Counted from the stretch's first letter, positions 44,278 to 54,389 are shown. The stretch: DNA of 64,000 nt from Alphaproteobacteria bacterium (GCA_016870035.1 VGCJ01000001.1:1-64000); one strand, 5' to 3'. Numbers and translations are program-made. Notes: generated by a model not told the origin, from the sequence alone.

Positions 44278-45768
44278 TCACTCCAAAGGCAGCGCGACGA
44301 AGCGGACATCGCCTTGATTATTCGCAATCAAGAACAAGGCTGATTTCTTGCCTTCCTTCTTTAAGGCGTCAACGCGTTTCAAAAGATCGTCCGGTGCAGA
44401 AACAGTATCTTGCTGCACTTCAACAATCACATCGCCGGCAGTCACGCGCTTCTCCGCAGCCGCCGCTGAGGGATCGACTTTCACAATCAACACGCCCTTG
44501 ACGCCGTCTTTGATTTGAAAGCGCTTGCGCAATTCATCCGTGATGCTTGAGACTTCAAGACCCAAAGTCTTTTTCACAACAGGTTCGGCTGATTTTGGCG
44601 TCTCACCTTTCGCGAGTTTTTCACCCTCCTCCAAACGTCCCAATGTCACGCTAATGGTTTTTTCTTTACCCTTGCGCATCACGATAACATCAACCGCTTT
44701 GCCCACAGCGGTTTGACCTACAATGCGCGGCAGATCGCGCGATTCTTTGATCGCCTTGCCGTCGAAAGTGACGATCACATCACCCGGCTCAATGCCTGCG
44801 GCTTTTGACGGGCCTTTATCATCAACACCCGCAACAAGCGCGCCGCGTGCCGAACCCAATCCCAAGCTCTCAGCAATCGTGTCATCAACACTTTGAATGC
44901 GAACACCGAGCCAACCGCGACGTGTTTCACCAAACGCCAATAATTGTTCGACAATCGGTTGAGCAAGGCTTGAGGGAATTGCAAAACCGATGCCGATTGA
45001 ACCGCCCGATGGTGACAGGATGGCCGTGTTAATGCCGATCACTTCGCCTTCCATATTGAAGAGCGGTCCACCCGAATTACCTTTGTTAATTGCCGCATCA
45101 GTTTGCAAATATTGACCATAGGATTGATCGGAGATATCGCGATTGCGTGCGGAGATAATGCCCGCTGATACCGAACCGCCAAGGCCAAACGGATTTCCGA
45201 TCGCCATGACCCAATCGCCGATTTTCTCATCATCGGAATTACCGAATTTGACCGCCACAAGCGGCTTTTCCGGTTTCACACGCAAAACAGCCAGATCGAC
45301 TTTTGGATCTTTGCCGACAACTTCGGCTTTGAGTTTTTTACCATCATTGAAAATGACGGTGATTTCATCGGCATCGCCAATCACATGATTATTGGTGACA
45401 ACGATACCAGATGAATCAATCACAAAACCAGAACCAAGTGATGACGATTTGCGCTGCGGGATCTTTCCGCCATTGCCGCCATTCGGACCATTCGGTCCCA
45501 AAAACTCATCAAAGAATTCTTGAAAGGGAGAGCCCGGCGGAAATTGCGGCATCGGCACGCCACGTTGCGTATCAGCGGGCGCTGACGTTGCGGCTGAAAT
45601 ATTCACCACCGCATCCATCACTTTTTCAGCAAGACCTGAAAGAGACTCAGGCCCGCGCGCTTCTGCGCGTTGACCCATTGCGAGCACAAGCAATGTAACG
45701 AAAACAATTGTCCGCGCCGCATAACCCATACACGCAACTCTTCGTATAAACGCTATCATCACGGTCAC
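44278..45768 (-). CDS. degP: periplasmic Do-family serine protease/chaperone
   Basis: 496 residues. Signal peptide (about 1-35, hydrophobic core then QRAEA), followed by a trypsin-like domain with His in VTNNHVIG, Asp in KVDLAVLRV and Ser in NKGNSGGPLF. Two PDZ domains follow (about 270-360 and 390-490). A glycine/asparagine-rich loop (GPNGPNGGNGG) lies between the signal and protease. It degrades or refolds misfolded periplasmic proteins. It follows hflKC on the same strand, a conserved arrangement, separated by a strong hairpin. Confidence 0.95.
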   Translation of the reverse strand: MTVMIAFIRRVACMGYAARTIVFVTLLVLAMGQRAEARGPESLSGLAEKVMDAVVNISAATSAPADTQRGVPMPQFPPGSPFQEFFDEFLGPNGPNGGNGGKIPQRKSSSLGSGFVIDSSGIVVTNNHVIGDADEITVIFNDGKKLKAEVVGKDPKVDLAVLRVKPEKPLVAVKFGNSDDEKIGDWVMAIGNPFGLGGSVSAGIISARNRDISDQSYGQYLQTDAAINKGNSGGPLFNMEGEVIGINTAILSPSGGSIGIGFAIPSSLAQPIVEQLLAFGETRRGWLGVRIQSVDDTIAESLGLGSARGALVAGVDDKGPSKAAGIEPGDVIVTFDGKAIKESRDLPRIVGQTAVGKAVDVIVMRKGKEKTISVTLGRLEEGEKLAKGETPKSAEPVVKKTLGLEVSSITDELRKRFQIKDGVKGVLIVKVDPSAAAAEKRVTAGDVIVEVQQDTVSAPDDLLKRVDALKKEGKKSALFLIANNQGDVRFVALPLE

Positions 45769-45785
45769 TCCGTCAAACTCAAAGA

Positions 45786-45812
45786 GAACCGGCGGCTTTT
45801 TGCCGCCGGTTC
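45786..45812 (-). terminator. 11-bp hairpin between hflC and degP
   Basis: GAACCGGCGGC (45786-45796) and GCCGCCGGTTC (45802-45812) pair perfectly around a five-base loop. On the minus (transcribed) strand it is followed by TCTTTGAG, so termination would be partial; it may instead protect the hflC mRNA end. Confidence 0.6.
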
Positions 45813-45820
45813 ATTTTGTC

Positions 45821-46714
45821 TCATTCAAAGCCGCCCGAAGGGGCGCTCGCAAAGGGCATCTTGAAGAAGCGCATAAACTCCGATTCAGGACTCAACACCA
45901 TTCGTGTTTCGCCGGAACGGAAGGATTGCTCATAGGCCAAAAGTGAACGGTAAAAGGCGAAGAATTCCGGATCCTTGCCATAGGCTTCTGCAAGGATCTT
46001 GTTCTTCTGCGCGTCACCCTCACCGCGCACTTGCTCGGAATTCTTCGTCGCTTCTGCACGCAACACGACCACATCACGATCCGCTTTCGCTTTGATCGTT
46101 TGCGAGAATTGTGAACCTTGCGCACGAATATCCGCCGCTTCACGCTGACGCTCAGTCTGCATACGTTGGAAGACAGCCTGAGAGTTCTGCTCAGGCAAAT
46201 CCGCACGGCGCAATCTTAAATCGACGATCTGCATGCCGAGACCTTTAGCCTGTTGATTTACATCGTCGCGAATACGTTGCATTAAACCTGAACGATCCGT
46301 TCGCACAACTGTCGCAAGGGGCGCTTCAGCGAGAATTGTACGGACCGTCGAATTGACGATGGAAGTCAAACGGATATTCGCCCCCGCGACACTGTTCACA
46401 CTTTGATAAAAGCGCAACGGATCGGTGATGCGATAGCGCGTAAACGCATCAACAACCAGACGCTTCTGGTCTGAAGCAATCACTTCTTGCTGCGGCAGTT
46501 CAAGATCGAGAATGCGCTTATCAAGCGTAATCACATTTTCGACGAATGGCAGCTTGAAATAAAGGCCAGGCGTTGTGATCGGTGCGCGCGAGATACTGCC
46601 GAAACGAAACACCAGCGCCTGTTGTGTTTGTTGAACGATAAAGGTCGACGACAAGACGACAACAAGAACCACAAGGAGAAGGATGCCTCCTACAAATCGA
46701 AGAGTCGAACTCAT
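45821..46714 (-). CDS. hflC: FtsH modulator HflC
   Basis: 297 residues. One N-terminal membrane helix (LLVVLVVVLSSTFIVQQ), then an SPFH/band-7 domain (about 20-200) and a coiled-coil Ala/Glu-rich part (ADIRAQGSQFSQTIKAKADRD). HflC with HflK forms a large membrane-anchored cage around FtsH. It overlaps hflK by four bases, so the two are coupled. Ends ASAPSGGFE. Confidence 0.95.
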   Translation of the reverse strand: MSSTLRFVGGILLLVVLVVVLSSTFIVQQTQQALVFRFGSISRAPITTPGLYFKLPFVENVITLDKRILDLELPQQEVIASDQKRLVVDAFTRYRITDPLRFYQSVNSVAGANIRLTSIVNSTVRTILAEAPLATVVRTDRSGLMQRIRDDVNQQAKGLGMQIVDLRLRRADLPEQNSQAVFQRMQTERQREAADIRAQGSQFSQTIKAKADRDVVVLRAEATKNSEQVRGEGDAQKNKILAEAYGKDPEFFAFYRSLLAYEQSFRSGETRMVLSPESEFMRFFKMPFASAPSGGFE

Positions 46715-47826
46715 TTGGGCGCTCCTACTTTTTTCTGGAATTCACCGAGCGGCAAATAAGGCACAACGCCTTGCTGGCTTGCACCATTCTGATCGATGAC
46801 GGTCTTTTCAGAGCCCGCCAAGATCCGTTCCATCGTCTCAAGATACATACGCTCGCGTGTCACTTCGGGCGCCTTTTTATATTCAGTATAAATTTGATCG
46901 AAGCGGCTTGCCTGACCACTCGCTTCCGCAATCACGCGTTCGCGATAGGCTTCAGCTTCCTGCTGAATACGTGCGGCTTCACCGCGCGCTTCCGGAACAA
47001 CTTTCGAGGCATAGGTTTCGGCTTCGTTGCGTGCACGATCCTGGTCTTGACGCGCTGCTTGCACATCACGGAACGCATCAATGACTTGCGCGGGCGGATC
47101 AACCTTCTGCAATTGCACAAGACGGACAACGACACCTGCACCATAGGTATCGAGCACTTCTTGCATCAATTGCTTGACGTCCGTCTCAACAGCGCCGCGT
47201 TCAGTGGTCAGAATGGCTTGAATGTTGCGCTTGCCGATGACTTCTCGCATCGCGCTTTCGGCAACTGCCTTAATTGAAGTAATCGGCTCTTGAATGTTAA
47301 ACACATAATCAGATGCGCGCGCGGGGTTAATCTGCCATTGAACGGCGAAATCAATATCAACGATGTTTTCGTCACCCGTCAGCATCAAGCTTTCTTCATT
47401 TACGTCGCTTTGGCCCGTGCGGGTGCGGCTCTCACCAGAACGAAAACCCACTTCCGTTGTGTTGACGGTTGTCACGCTTGGACGGATCACGGAGCCAATC
47501 GGGTAAGGCAGATTGTAATTCAATCCCGGCTGGGTGGTGCCGACATAGCGGCCAAAAATCAGATTGAGGCCCACTTCGTCGGGGCGAACAGTGTAAAGAC
47601 CGCTCGCAAGCCAAAGAATGATGGCACTGAGCCCAATCACAACAATTCCACGCCCGCCAAATTGGCCACCGGGCACAAAGGACGACAGACGGTCCTGCAC
47701 TTTTGCGATCAGATCCTCAAAGTCGGGGGTGTGTCCGCCGCCAGAACCGCCATTTTGAGGGCCCGAACCCCATGGATTTTGGCGTTTCGGACCCCAGGGG
47801 CCGCCACCTTGATTGTTCCAATTCAT
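46711..47826 (-). CDS. hflK: FtsH modulator HflK
   Basis: 371 residues. A glycine/asparagine/tryptophan-rich cytoplasmic tail (MNWNNQGGGPWGPKRQNPWG) precedes a membrane helix (GIVVIGLSAIILWLASGLYTV) and the SPFH domain with a coiled coil after it. Partner of HflC. The order thyA-folA-hflK-hflC-degP is conserved in Hyphomicrobiales. Confidence 0.95.
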   Translation of the reverse strand: MNWNNQGGGPWGPKRQNPWGSGPQNGGSGGGHTPDFEDLIAKVQDRLSSFVPGGQFGGRGIVVIGLSAIILWLASGLYTVRPDEVGLNLIFGRYVGTTQPGLNYNLPYPIGSVIRPSVTTVNTTEVGFRSGESRTRTGQSDVNEESLMLTGDENIVDIDFAVQWQINPARASDYVFNIQEPITSIKAVAESAMREVIGKRNIQAILTTERGAVETDVKQLMQEVLDTYGAGVVVRLVQLQKVDPPAQVIDAFRDVQAARQDQDRARNEAETYASKVVPEARGEAARIQQEAEAYRERVIAEASGQASRFDQIYTEYKKAPEVTRERMYLETMERILAGSEKTVIDQNGASQQGVVPYLPLGEFQKKVGAPK

Positions 47827-47929
47827 TTAATATTCCTTTTTTTCAGAATCTTGATGCATTTCAATTACCGCTGACGCCTATTAGATGGCCATCGCTTCTC
47901 AATCCGTCAACTGCCAAGGTTTTGCGACC

Positions 47930-48463
47930 TCATGTCCCAGAGCGCCGCCTTTCATAGGTCACAATCGTGAAAGCGTGATCGTCCCGCGGGCCTGCTTCAT
48001 GCGCTTCGCGCGCCGTTTCATAAAAACACAACTGTTCGAAGGCTGGAAAAAACGCGTCACCTTCAGGCGCTGCATTAACATAGGTCATGATGATGCGATC
48101 ACAACGATCCATCATTTGCTGATAGACATCACCGCCACCTGCCACCGTGATCTCATCGACACCAAGCGATGACGCCAACCCATCCGCTTTTATCAACGCC
48201 TCATCAATAGAAGACACGATATGAACACCTTCAACCGCGAATGACTTATCGCGTGTCAGAACAATCGTCTCACGCCCTGGCAAAGGTTTGCCGATCGACA
48301 AAAATGTTTTGCGCCCCATGATCATGGGTTTGCCGAGTGTCGCGGCTTTGAAGCGTGTGAGATCAGAGCTTATATGCCACGCCAAACCATTATCGCGTCC
48401 GATGACGCGATTCTCCGCCATCGCGACGACAAAAGTTACGCGTGCTTTTGGATGAAAGCTCAT
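47930..48463 (-). CDS. folA: dihydrofolate reductase
   Basis: 177 residues. It regenerates tetrahydrofolate used by thymidylate synthase, whose gene overlaps it by four bases upstream. Motifs: [29 protein letters not shown] with catalytic acid Asp, [27 protein letters not shown]. Length normal. Coupling to thyA fits the shared folate cycle. Confidence 0.95.
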   Translation of the reverse strand: MSFHPKARVTFVVAMAENRVIGRDNGLAWHISSDLTRFKAATLGKPMIMGRKTFLSIGKPLPGRETIVLTRDKSFAVEGVHIVSSIDEALIKADGLASSLGVDEITVAGGGDVYQQMMDRCDRIIMTYVNAAPEGDAFFPAFEQLCFYETAREAHEAGPRDDHAFTIVTYERRRSGT

Positions 48464-49254
48464 ACCGCCACCGGCGCTTTGATCGCCGGATGCGGATCAT
48501 AGCCTTCAATTTTAATGTCATCATAAGTGAAATCGAAAAGAGATTTCACTTCCGGATTGAGCTTCAATACCGGCAAGGGCCTTGGCTCGCGCGTCAATTG
48601 CAGCGTCGCTTGTTCAACATGGTTGGAATAAAGATGCGCATCACCGAAACTGTGCACGAAATCGCCGGGCTTCAATCCGGTCACTTGCGCCATCATAGCG
48701 GTCAATAAGGCATAGCTTGCAATGTTGAAGGGCACGCCCAAGAAAATATCCGCCGAGCGTTGATAGAGCTGACAAGACAATTTCCCATCAGCAACATAAA
48801 ATTGAAAAAGACAATGGCAAGGCGGCAGCGCCATCTTATCGAGATCGGCCGGATTCCATGCCGACACCAAGAGACGCCGCGAGTCGAGATTACGTTTGAT
48901 CTCGTTAATGACCCATTGGATTTGATCAACCGTGCCGCCATCAGGTTTCGCCCATGAGCGCCATTGTTTACCATAAACAGGACCAAGCTCACCGCTCTCA
49001 TCCGCCCATTCGTCCCAAATCGTTACGGCATTTTTGCGCAGATAATCGATATTGGTCTCACCCGCGATGAACCACAAAAGCTCATGGATGATCGAGCGCA
49101 GATGCAATTTCTTTGTGGTCACCAAAGGAAAACCCTTCGAGAGATCAAAGCGCATCTGATGGCCAAAAACCGAGCGCGTGCCGGTGCCGGTGCGGTCGCC
49201 CTTCACAACGCCTTCCGCCATCACGCGGCGCAATAGATCAAGATAGGCCTTCAT
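48460..49254 (-). CDS. thyA: thymidylate synthase
   Basis: 264 residues, the usual short ThyA. It methylates dUMP with methylene-THF. Catalytic Cys in [12 protein letters not shown] (about 146), substrate-binding [21 protein letters not shown], and the C-terminal [24 protein letters not shown]-type tail ending in Val. Its start is followed upstream by the ssrA region on the other strand. Confidence 0.97.
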   Translation of the reverse strand: MKAYLDLLRRVMAEGVVKGDRTGTGTRSVFGHQMRFDLSKGFPLVTTKKLHLRSIIHELLWFIAGETNIDYLRKNAVTIWDEWADESGELGPVYGKQWRSWAKPDGGTVDQIQWVINEIKRNLDSRRLLVSAWNPADLDKMALPPCHCLFQFYVADGKLSCQLYQRSADIFLGVPFNIASYALLTAMMAQVTGLKPGDFVHSFGDAHLYSNHVEQATLQLTREPRPLPVLKLNPEVKSLFDFTYDDIKIEGYDPHPAIKAPVAV

Positions 49255-49649
49255 CGCGTTTGTCGATTCGCCCAGGAATGAGGGGGGACCTTAGCTTGTC
49301 TTTCCCTGAAAAGGCAGATCGGAACCGGGCTCGTAAGCGCAGCTGTCCCCAATCGAATGCGAAAAGGGGCACGAAAAAGGCGGGCGAACCTCATGGTTTT
49401 GCCCTGCTCTTCCGTTTCTCGACCAGACACCTTATATTGCGACTGTTCTCGTAAGAGGACTATGACGATAAACTGTCATCAAAATAAACCTTTCGGACCC
49501 GGGGGCAGTACCCGGCGCCTCCACCAGAACCCATTGCGGCCTAAGCCGAAAAGACGGGCTCTGGCGGGGGCGAACTAGGATCGACGAGGGTGTAAAGGGT
49601 GGTCTTTCGTCCGGCATTGTACCACCGTTATCGGGCTAAACTTATAGTT

Positions 49650-49688
49650 GCCAATGACAACTATGCTCCGGTTGCCGTCGCTGCGTAA
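49650..49688 (+). CDS. tmRNA proteolysis tag reading frame
   Basis: GCC AAT GAC AAC ... GCG TAA encodes ANDNYAPVAVAA, the degradation tag added to stalled proteins. AND-N at the start is the SspB-binding part and the terminal VAA is recognised by ClpX. Translation resumes on this frame; there is no start codon. Confidence 0.93.
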   Translation, partial: ANDNYAPVAVAA

Positions 49689-49744
49689 TGCAGTGCCAAG
49701 ACCGAAATCAAAGCCCTTGCGCTTAGCCGCGTAAGGCGGGGCCC

Positions 49745-49782
49745 GGAGGCGCCTGGCAACAGAAGCCTCCACTTTTGTTTTT
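49745..49782 (+). terminator. terminator of ssrA
   Basis: GGAGGC (49745-49750) pairs with GCCTCC (49765-49770), followed by ACTTTTGTTTTT, just before the sspB gene. Confidence 0.8.
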
Positions 49783-49815
49783 GAGGGGGAACGCCGACGT
49801 CTTCGGCGGGCAGTG

Positions 49816-50361
49816 ATGGGCGAAGATCTGATCCGTTACGATCTGATGGTGCAAGACGCATTGCGTGGTGTGGTGCGCAAAGTGTTGCTCGATGCGGCGG
49901 AAAAAGGTCTCCCGGGCGAGCATCATTTTTTCGTGTCTTTCCGCACAAAAGCGCCGGGCGTTAAAGTCTCGTCTCGTTTGGTGGAACGCCACCCCGAAGA
50001 AATGACTATCGTTCTTCAACATCAATTCTGGGATTTGAATGTCACGACCACTCATCTTGAAGTTGGGCTTTCTTTTGGCGGCATTCCGGAAAAATTGGTA
50101 ATCCCTTTCGAAGCCATCACGAGTTTCTGGGATCCTTCTGTCGATTTCGGTTTGAAATTTGAATTGGCTACAGCGGATGCGGCTGACAATGACGCGACAA
50201 ACGAAGCCACACAGTCTATTGAAAATGTAGAACCAGTTATGAAGCTTCCCGCCTCGGTTGAGACAAAAGACAATTCAGCCGAACCAATAGCCACAAACAC
50301 ATCCGAACCGCAAAGCGGTGCTGAAATTGTAAGTCTAAGCGCATTTCGTAAAAAACCATAG
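49816..50361 (+). CDS. sspB: SspB-alpha family ClpXP adaptor
   Basis: 181 residues from the ATG at 49816 (a GTG is one codon earlier). The SspB fold occupies about 1-120 (IRYDLMVQDALRGVVRKVL, FFVSFRTKAPGVKVSSRL, LSFGGIPEKLVIPFEAITSFWDPSVDFGL). A long acidic disordered linker leads to a C-terminal VSLSAFRKKP, the ClpX-docking tail. The adaptor delivers ssrA-tagged proteins to ClpXP. It lies directly downstream of ssrA, so tag and adaptor are adjacent. Confidence 0.93.
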   Translation: MGEDLIRYDLMVQDALRGVVRKVLLDAAEKGLPGEHHFFVSFRTKAPGVKVSSRLVERHPEEMTIVLQHQFWDLNVTTTHLEVGLSFGGIPEKLVIPFEAITSFWDPSVDFGLKFELATADAADNDATNEATQSIENVEPVMKLPASVETKDNSAEPIATNTSEPQSGAEIVSLSAFRKKP

Positions 50362-50377
50362 ATAAGATCGCATCGCG

Positions 50378-50566
50378 GTGGTTGATATCATTTCGTTTCG
50401 AAAAGCCAAAAAATTGCTTTCACGCAAAGCGCATGATCAGGAAGTTATTGAAAACCGAATTCGCTTCGGTCGCACAAAAGCACAAAAAGAAAATGATCGT
50501 CGCTCAGAAGAAAAGCGAGCAGCTCTTCTTGATGGCGCTAAGCGCCATAATCCAAAGAGCGAATGA
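50378..50566 (+). CDS. DUF4169 family protein
   Basis: 62 residues from a GTG (VDIISFRKAKKLLSRKAHDQ). Small, very basic and helical, with NRIRFGRTKAQKENDRR, matching the DUF4169 family that follows sspB in Hyphomicrobiales. Function unknown. Coupled by a four-base overlap to the next gene. Confidence 0.85.
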   Translation: MVDIISFRKAKKLLSRKAHDQEVIENRIRFGRTKAQKENDRRSEEKRAALLDGAKRHNPKSE

Positions 50567-50787
50567 CAAGCGGTCTCGTCAAACATTCAGTGACGATTGC
50601 CGGCCATCGGACGAGCATTTCATTAGAACCTGAATTTTGGAGTGCGTTACGCGAGATAGCCAAACGTAACAACAGAAGTCTTGGTTCGGAAATTGCGGTT
50701 ATTGACGCGGAACGCAGCACACGCAATCTCTCCTCGGCGATCCGAGTGCATGTGTTGAAAGACGCTTTGGCGCACATCAAAGATTAA
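50563..50787 (+). CDS. ribbon-helix-helix domain protein
   Basis: 74 residues. The body VKHSVTIAGHRTSISLEPEFWSALREIA, then a helix and SSAIRVHVLKDAL matches the short RHH_4-type proteins found after sspB and DUF4169. It is a probable DNA-binding regulator with unknown targets. The start overlaps the DUF4169 stop (ATGA), and its end overlaps the convergent asmA-like gene by four bases. Confidence 0.85.
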   Translation: MTSGLVKHSVTIAGHRTSISLEPEFWSALREIAKRNNRSLGSEIAVIDAERSTRNLSSAIRVHVLKDALAHIKD

Positions 50788-53700
50788 GGCGCAGGTGTAG
50801 CGGCAGGCACCGTCTGATCCGGCATTGTTTGTTGGGGATTTGATTTCTGCGCTTCAAGCTCTTTAGCTTTTAACTCGTCAAGTATGCGTTTGGTTTCCGC
50901 TTCTTCTTGCGCTTTCCGCGCTTCTTCAGCCAAGCGCGCCTCTTCCGCTTCACGCTTGGCGCGCTCTGCAAGGTCGCGCTCTACTTTGATCCGGCGGGCA
51001 AAAAAGGCGCGCTCACGTAAATCCGATTCTTGCGCTTCAATCCGTGCTAATTCTCGCGCGACTGCGCGTGTCGTCAAAATATTGGTGAGATTGGTCACAT
51101 CGATATCGCGCGATACCGTTCCGGTTGTTTGACCTTTAAGAGTCACAATCGCTTGCGGCGATGGTGCCGTCCAATCATTCGGCACTTCTTTCGTATCGAT
51201 CACAACGCGGCCATCAAATTTCAAATTGCGCATATCCAGGGCAACATTGCCTTGAAGCGATTGCCTATCTTGATGCGCATCTAAGGGACCATAGCGAATG
51301 ACGCCCGAAGATGCGGTAAGCGGCGCGGAAAGTTCCGGCACCTGCAACGCCCCACGCAATAATCCTATTGTCACCATATCGGTCACGCGTTTCAGCTCCG
51401 GTGGATCACGCTCGACATCAAGAGCGCGCGTTGTATTCGCGAGCGCAGATAAATCAAAACCCGGAACCGTAAGACCCGATATTTTGAGCTGCCCGCCACC
51501 CGAAAGCGATGCGGTAAAGGCGGAGATACTTTCTCCCGAACCGCCCCCATCAAATTGAATATCAGCACTGCCTCCCAGGCCCGCACGCGGGAAGAGATCA
51601 GAAAGCGCTACACCTTTAATGGATATTTTTCCAAGATAGGTCGCAAGACTTCCCTGCCGGCGCAGTGTCAATGAGCCCGCGAAAGGCACATCAAAAACGC
51701 GTGCATCAATTGATCTGAATTCAAGCGCGTCCGGCTGCCAAAGAATCTCAGTTTTGACCTTCGAAAATTTTGCACCGAAAGCGGTATCAAGACGATCAAT
51801 CTGGAGTGTGATCAAAGCATCGAGAGGCGGCGGGCCCATTTCCGAGAAGCGACTCGAGGACCAGACGGAACCAGACACAGGCTCAGCTACCGGGCCCGTA
51901 ATGAGGGTGGTGATCGCGGTCAACGACAAGGCTTCGGCCTTAAGATCGCCTTCAATCTTTGCGACGGAAGCTTTGTAAGCCAGTGAACCCTTGATCTTTT
52001 GACCAAGAACGGATGCCTCAACTGTATTCACGGCTAAAATGTCATTCTTGTAATCCAACGACGCCGTCGCAGAGACCGGTAACTTCATGGTTGCATCAGG
52101 GAGAGGCATGCCAAAAGAGAGCAAAAGCGGTGCAGCATCCCTTGTATCGAATTTGATCGGACCACTTACATGGGTTGACGAGGGATCAATGGTTAAATTC
52201 GCTATTCCATTGATACTTGCCACTTGTCCCTCAAGCATGAGGCCCGTTGAGGTTTGCGGATCACTCTTTGCATGAAGATCGAGACGCGCGCCGCCTTCAA
52301 GCGGCACAGGCAAGAGAGTGACTCCCGCTTGTCGCAAAAGGCTTGCCGCATCCGTTGATGTGATTTTTGCGGTGATATCAAAATTTGATCCGGCATCCGC
52401 AAAGCCAATACGGCCATTACCATTGATTGTTGTGGACGAAAGCGTTCCATCAAAGCCAATGCGCACAGTATGCGCCGCATTCGTCAATCGTTCCGCACTC
52501 ACCGTTACATGCGCGGGGCTAATAGATCGAGCGCGTTCCGTAATAATGTTTGTCACATGACCCGGAAACAATTTCTCAAAAAGAATCGAGAGCGGCGCCA
52601 TGTCAGGCGCATCAATCATCGCTTCTACTTTTTCACCGGCAGCGGTCAAACGACCGCTCGCTTTCACCGTCGCGCCTCCAAGGTCTGCGATCTCAAGCGT
52701 ATCGATCACAAGACCTTCGTCGGACGCTCGCGCCTTCATTTGAACGCGACCAGCATGCGCATCTTTCACACGCGCCGTGCGCACATTGCGCGCATCGATC
52801 AAAAGCGATGCATCGATCGCGCCCAAGCGTGCGGCCATCATCGGAAAATCAGGCAGTTGATCGATATCGAATCCATCGGACGCCAATTGCGCATCAAGCC
52901 GCTCCCGCGCGCCCTCCTCCGGCATCGCATAACGAACGAGACCAGTGAGGTTGGATTTATCAAGACGGACTTTCAGATTGCTGGCGCCAATCAAGGTTGA
53001 AGAGAGAGCTAAATCGCCTTCAATCGCGATGTCGCGCGCTTCACCAAAACGCACAGATCGCCCCGAGGTTTCGCCATCAACCCAAGCCCCAAAACGTGGG
53101 AAATCTTTTGCCGTAAAAGTCGCTTTGCCAAAGAAGGCACCGCCATCCGTTAAGCCAATATCGCCTTTCGCGACCAAGCGTGCGCCACCGGGCAGATCCG
53201 CTTCACCTTGTTTGAGTTTCATACCCTCGATATCAAGATGCGTATCGAGTTTCAGGTTCTTGATTGTATCGCCGCCTGCAAGAACGCTCTCAATCGACAG
53301 CTTGACATCAACCGGTATTGACGGAGTCAAATCCTGATCGGACGCAAGCAAAATGCCACGCCATGTGGACAATACGTCGAGCAAAGGTGGGAAATTTCTG
53401 TTCTGTACGGGCAATGTGCGATCAAGATCAATTTGCCGCGCATCAAGAAACAAAATCATACCGCCCTTTTGTCCGAGCGTACCATTGCCAGAGCCTGTGA
53501 GCTTAAAACCGCTTTCATCACCACCGGCTTGAATTTCGGCCGATGAAATATCAAAGCCACGACCTGCAAGACGCAATGACGAGGACACTGTTACAGGACG
53601 AATGCCGATATCATTATCTTCCGGCCAGGCCATATCGCCTTCAAGTTTGAGCTTGCCGTCAAAACCTGTTTCACCGAGTGTTGAAATGATTCCATCAAGT

Positions 53701-54389
53701 TCAGCGCGAAAGCCGCCACCTTTGCGATCAATCCCCGCACGCGTGCGCAACAAGCCTGCTTCATCAAGAGCACCGGTTGTGAGACGAACATTGACAGAAC
53801 GTCCATGCCATTGACCCGTGCCCTCAACATACCAAGGACCTGATAAAGCCGCAGCCTCAACATCGAGTTCCAATTTCGAGAGACGCATGGGAGGCGCGTC
53901 TGCGGTTGGAATAACAGCCAATTCACCATTACGCAGAGCTAGCGTTTCAATACGGATTGCCCAACCCGAAGACGCATCGCCTGTATTATTATTCGATAAA
54001 GCTGGAAATTTCGGTACGCGACCATCGGCTGAAATTGCGAGCGTGACGACCGGCTTTTCAACGATCGCCTCCATCACATGGATCTCGCCTTTGAGAAGCG
54101 GCATCGTGCCAATATCGAGCGAGACGCGATCAGCCTTCACTTCGATACCCGCCGCCTTGCTGCCGATCGTGACACCCACAAGCTTCACGACAGGAAATGG
54201 CAGGAAGCGAACCGAAATCGCACCCTCGACCGCAATGCGGGTTCCGGCAGCGCGCGACAGCGTCTCTTCGACAAAGGCGCGACGCTCGTTAAAATCAACG
54301 AAAAGCGGAGCGAGCAGTGCCATAAAGAGCACGCCGATAATCAGAATCGCCAGTCCGGTCAGAAACTCGCGCACGAAACGCCTACCCAT
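50784..54389 (-). CDS. AsmA-like inner-membrane/periplasmic protein
   Basis: 1201 residues from the ATG at 54389 (GRRFVREFLTGLAIL); the frame is open to 54437. One N-terminal membrane helix (about 10-32) with the AsmA start signature LFVDFNERRAFVEETLSRAAGTRIAVEG, then a long repetitive beta-rich periplasmic region, and an AsmA C-terminal domain near FKVSGGGQLKISGLTVPGFDLSALANTTRAL-type sequence. The end is a Glu/Ala/Lys coiled coil (KREAEEARLAEEARKAQEEAETK) with a Pro/Gln tail. The family bridges the envelope and is linked to phospholipid transport and outer-membrane biogenesis. Confidence 0.88.
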   Translation of the reverse strand: MGRRFVREFLTGLAILIIGVLFMALLAPLFVDFNERRAFVEETLSRAAGTRIAVEGAISVRFLPFPVVKLVGVTIGSKAAGIEVKADRVSLDIGTMPLLKGEIHVMEAIVEKPVVTLAISADGRVPKFPALSNNNTGDASSGWAIRIETLALRNGELAVIPTADAPPMRLSKLELDVEAAALSGPWYVEGTGQWHGRSVNVRLTTGALDEAGLLRTRAGIDRKGGGFRAELDGIISTLGETGFDGKLKLEGDMAWPEDNDIGIRPVTVSSSLRLAGRGFDISSAEIQAGGDESGFKLTGSGNGTLGQKGGMILFLDARQIDLDRTLPVQNRNFPPLLDVLSTWRGILLASDQDLTPSIPVDVKLSIESVLAGGDTIKNLKLDTHLDIEGMKLKQGEADLPGGARLVAKGDIGLTDGGAFFGKATFTAKDFPRFGAWVDGETSGRSVRFGEARDIAIEGDLALSSTLIGASNLKVRLDKSNLTGLVRYAMPEEGARERLDAQLASDGFDIDQLPDFPMMAARLGAIDASLLIDARNVRTARVKDAHAGRVQMKARASDEGLVIDTLEIADLGGATVKASGRLTAAGEKVEAMIDAPDMAPLSILFEKLFPGHVTNIITERARSISPAHVTVSAERLTNAAHTVRIGFDGTLSSTTINGNGRIGFADAGSNFDITAKITSTDAASLLRQAGVTLLPVPLEGGARLDLHAKSDPQTSTGLMLEGQVASINGIANLTIDPSSTHVSGPIKFDTRDAAPLLLSFGMPLPDATMKLPVSATASLDYKNDILAVNTVEASVLGQKIKGSLAYKASVAKIEGDLKAEALSLTAITTLITGPVAEPVSGSVWSSSRFSEMGPPPLDALITLQIDRLDTAFGAKFSKVKTEILWQPDALEFRSIDARVFDVPFAGSLTLRRQGSLATYLGKISIKGVALSDLFPRAGLGGSADIQFDGGGSGESISAFTASLSGGGQLKISGLTVPGFDLSALANTTRALDVERDPPELKRVTDMVTIGLLRGALQVPELSAPLTASSGVIRYGPLDAHQDRQSLQGNVALDMRNLKFDGRVVIDTKEVPNDWTAPSPQAIVTLKGQTTGTVSRDIDVTNLTNILTTRAVARELARIEAQESDLRERAFFARRIKVERDLAERAKREAEEARLAEEARKAQEEAETKRILDELKAKELEAQKSNPQQTMPDQTVPAATPAP

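Larger units (their letters stand above)
49455..49782 (+). ncRNA. ssrA: transfer-messenger RNA, circularly permuted two-piece type
   Basis: The acceptor piece comes first and ends with the T-arm-like CCGGGGGCAGTACCCGG and CGCCTCCACCA (CCA at 49524-49526). After a short loop the coding piece begins GGGGGCGAACTAGGATCGAC (49566 on); GGGGGCG pairs with CGCCTCC through one G-U pair to close the acceptor stem. The tag frame follows at 49650. This order, 3' half before 5' half, is the alphaproteobacterial permuted ssrA. It rescues stalled ribosomes and tags their products. The exact 5' end is uncertain (between about 49440 and 49465). Confidence 0.95.

Noticed and set aside
52470-53000. 176-codon plus-strand frame
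   Set aside because: Antisense to the asmA-like gene; Arg/His-rich composition of a shadow.
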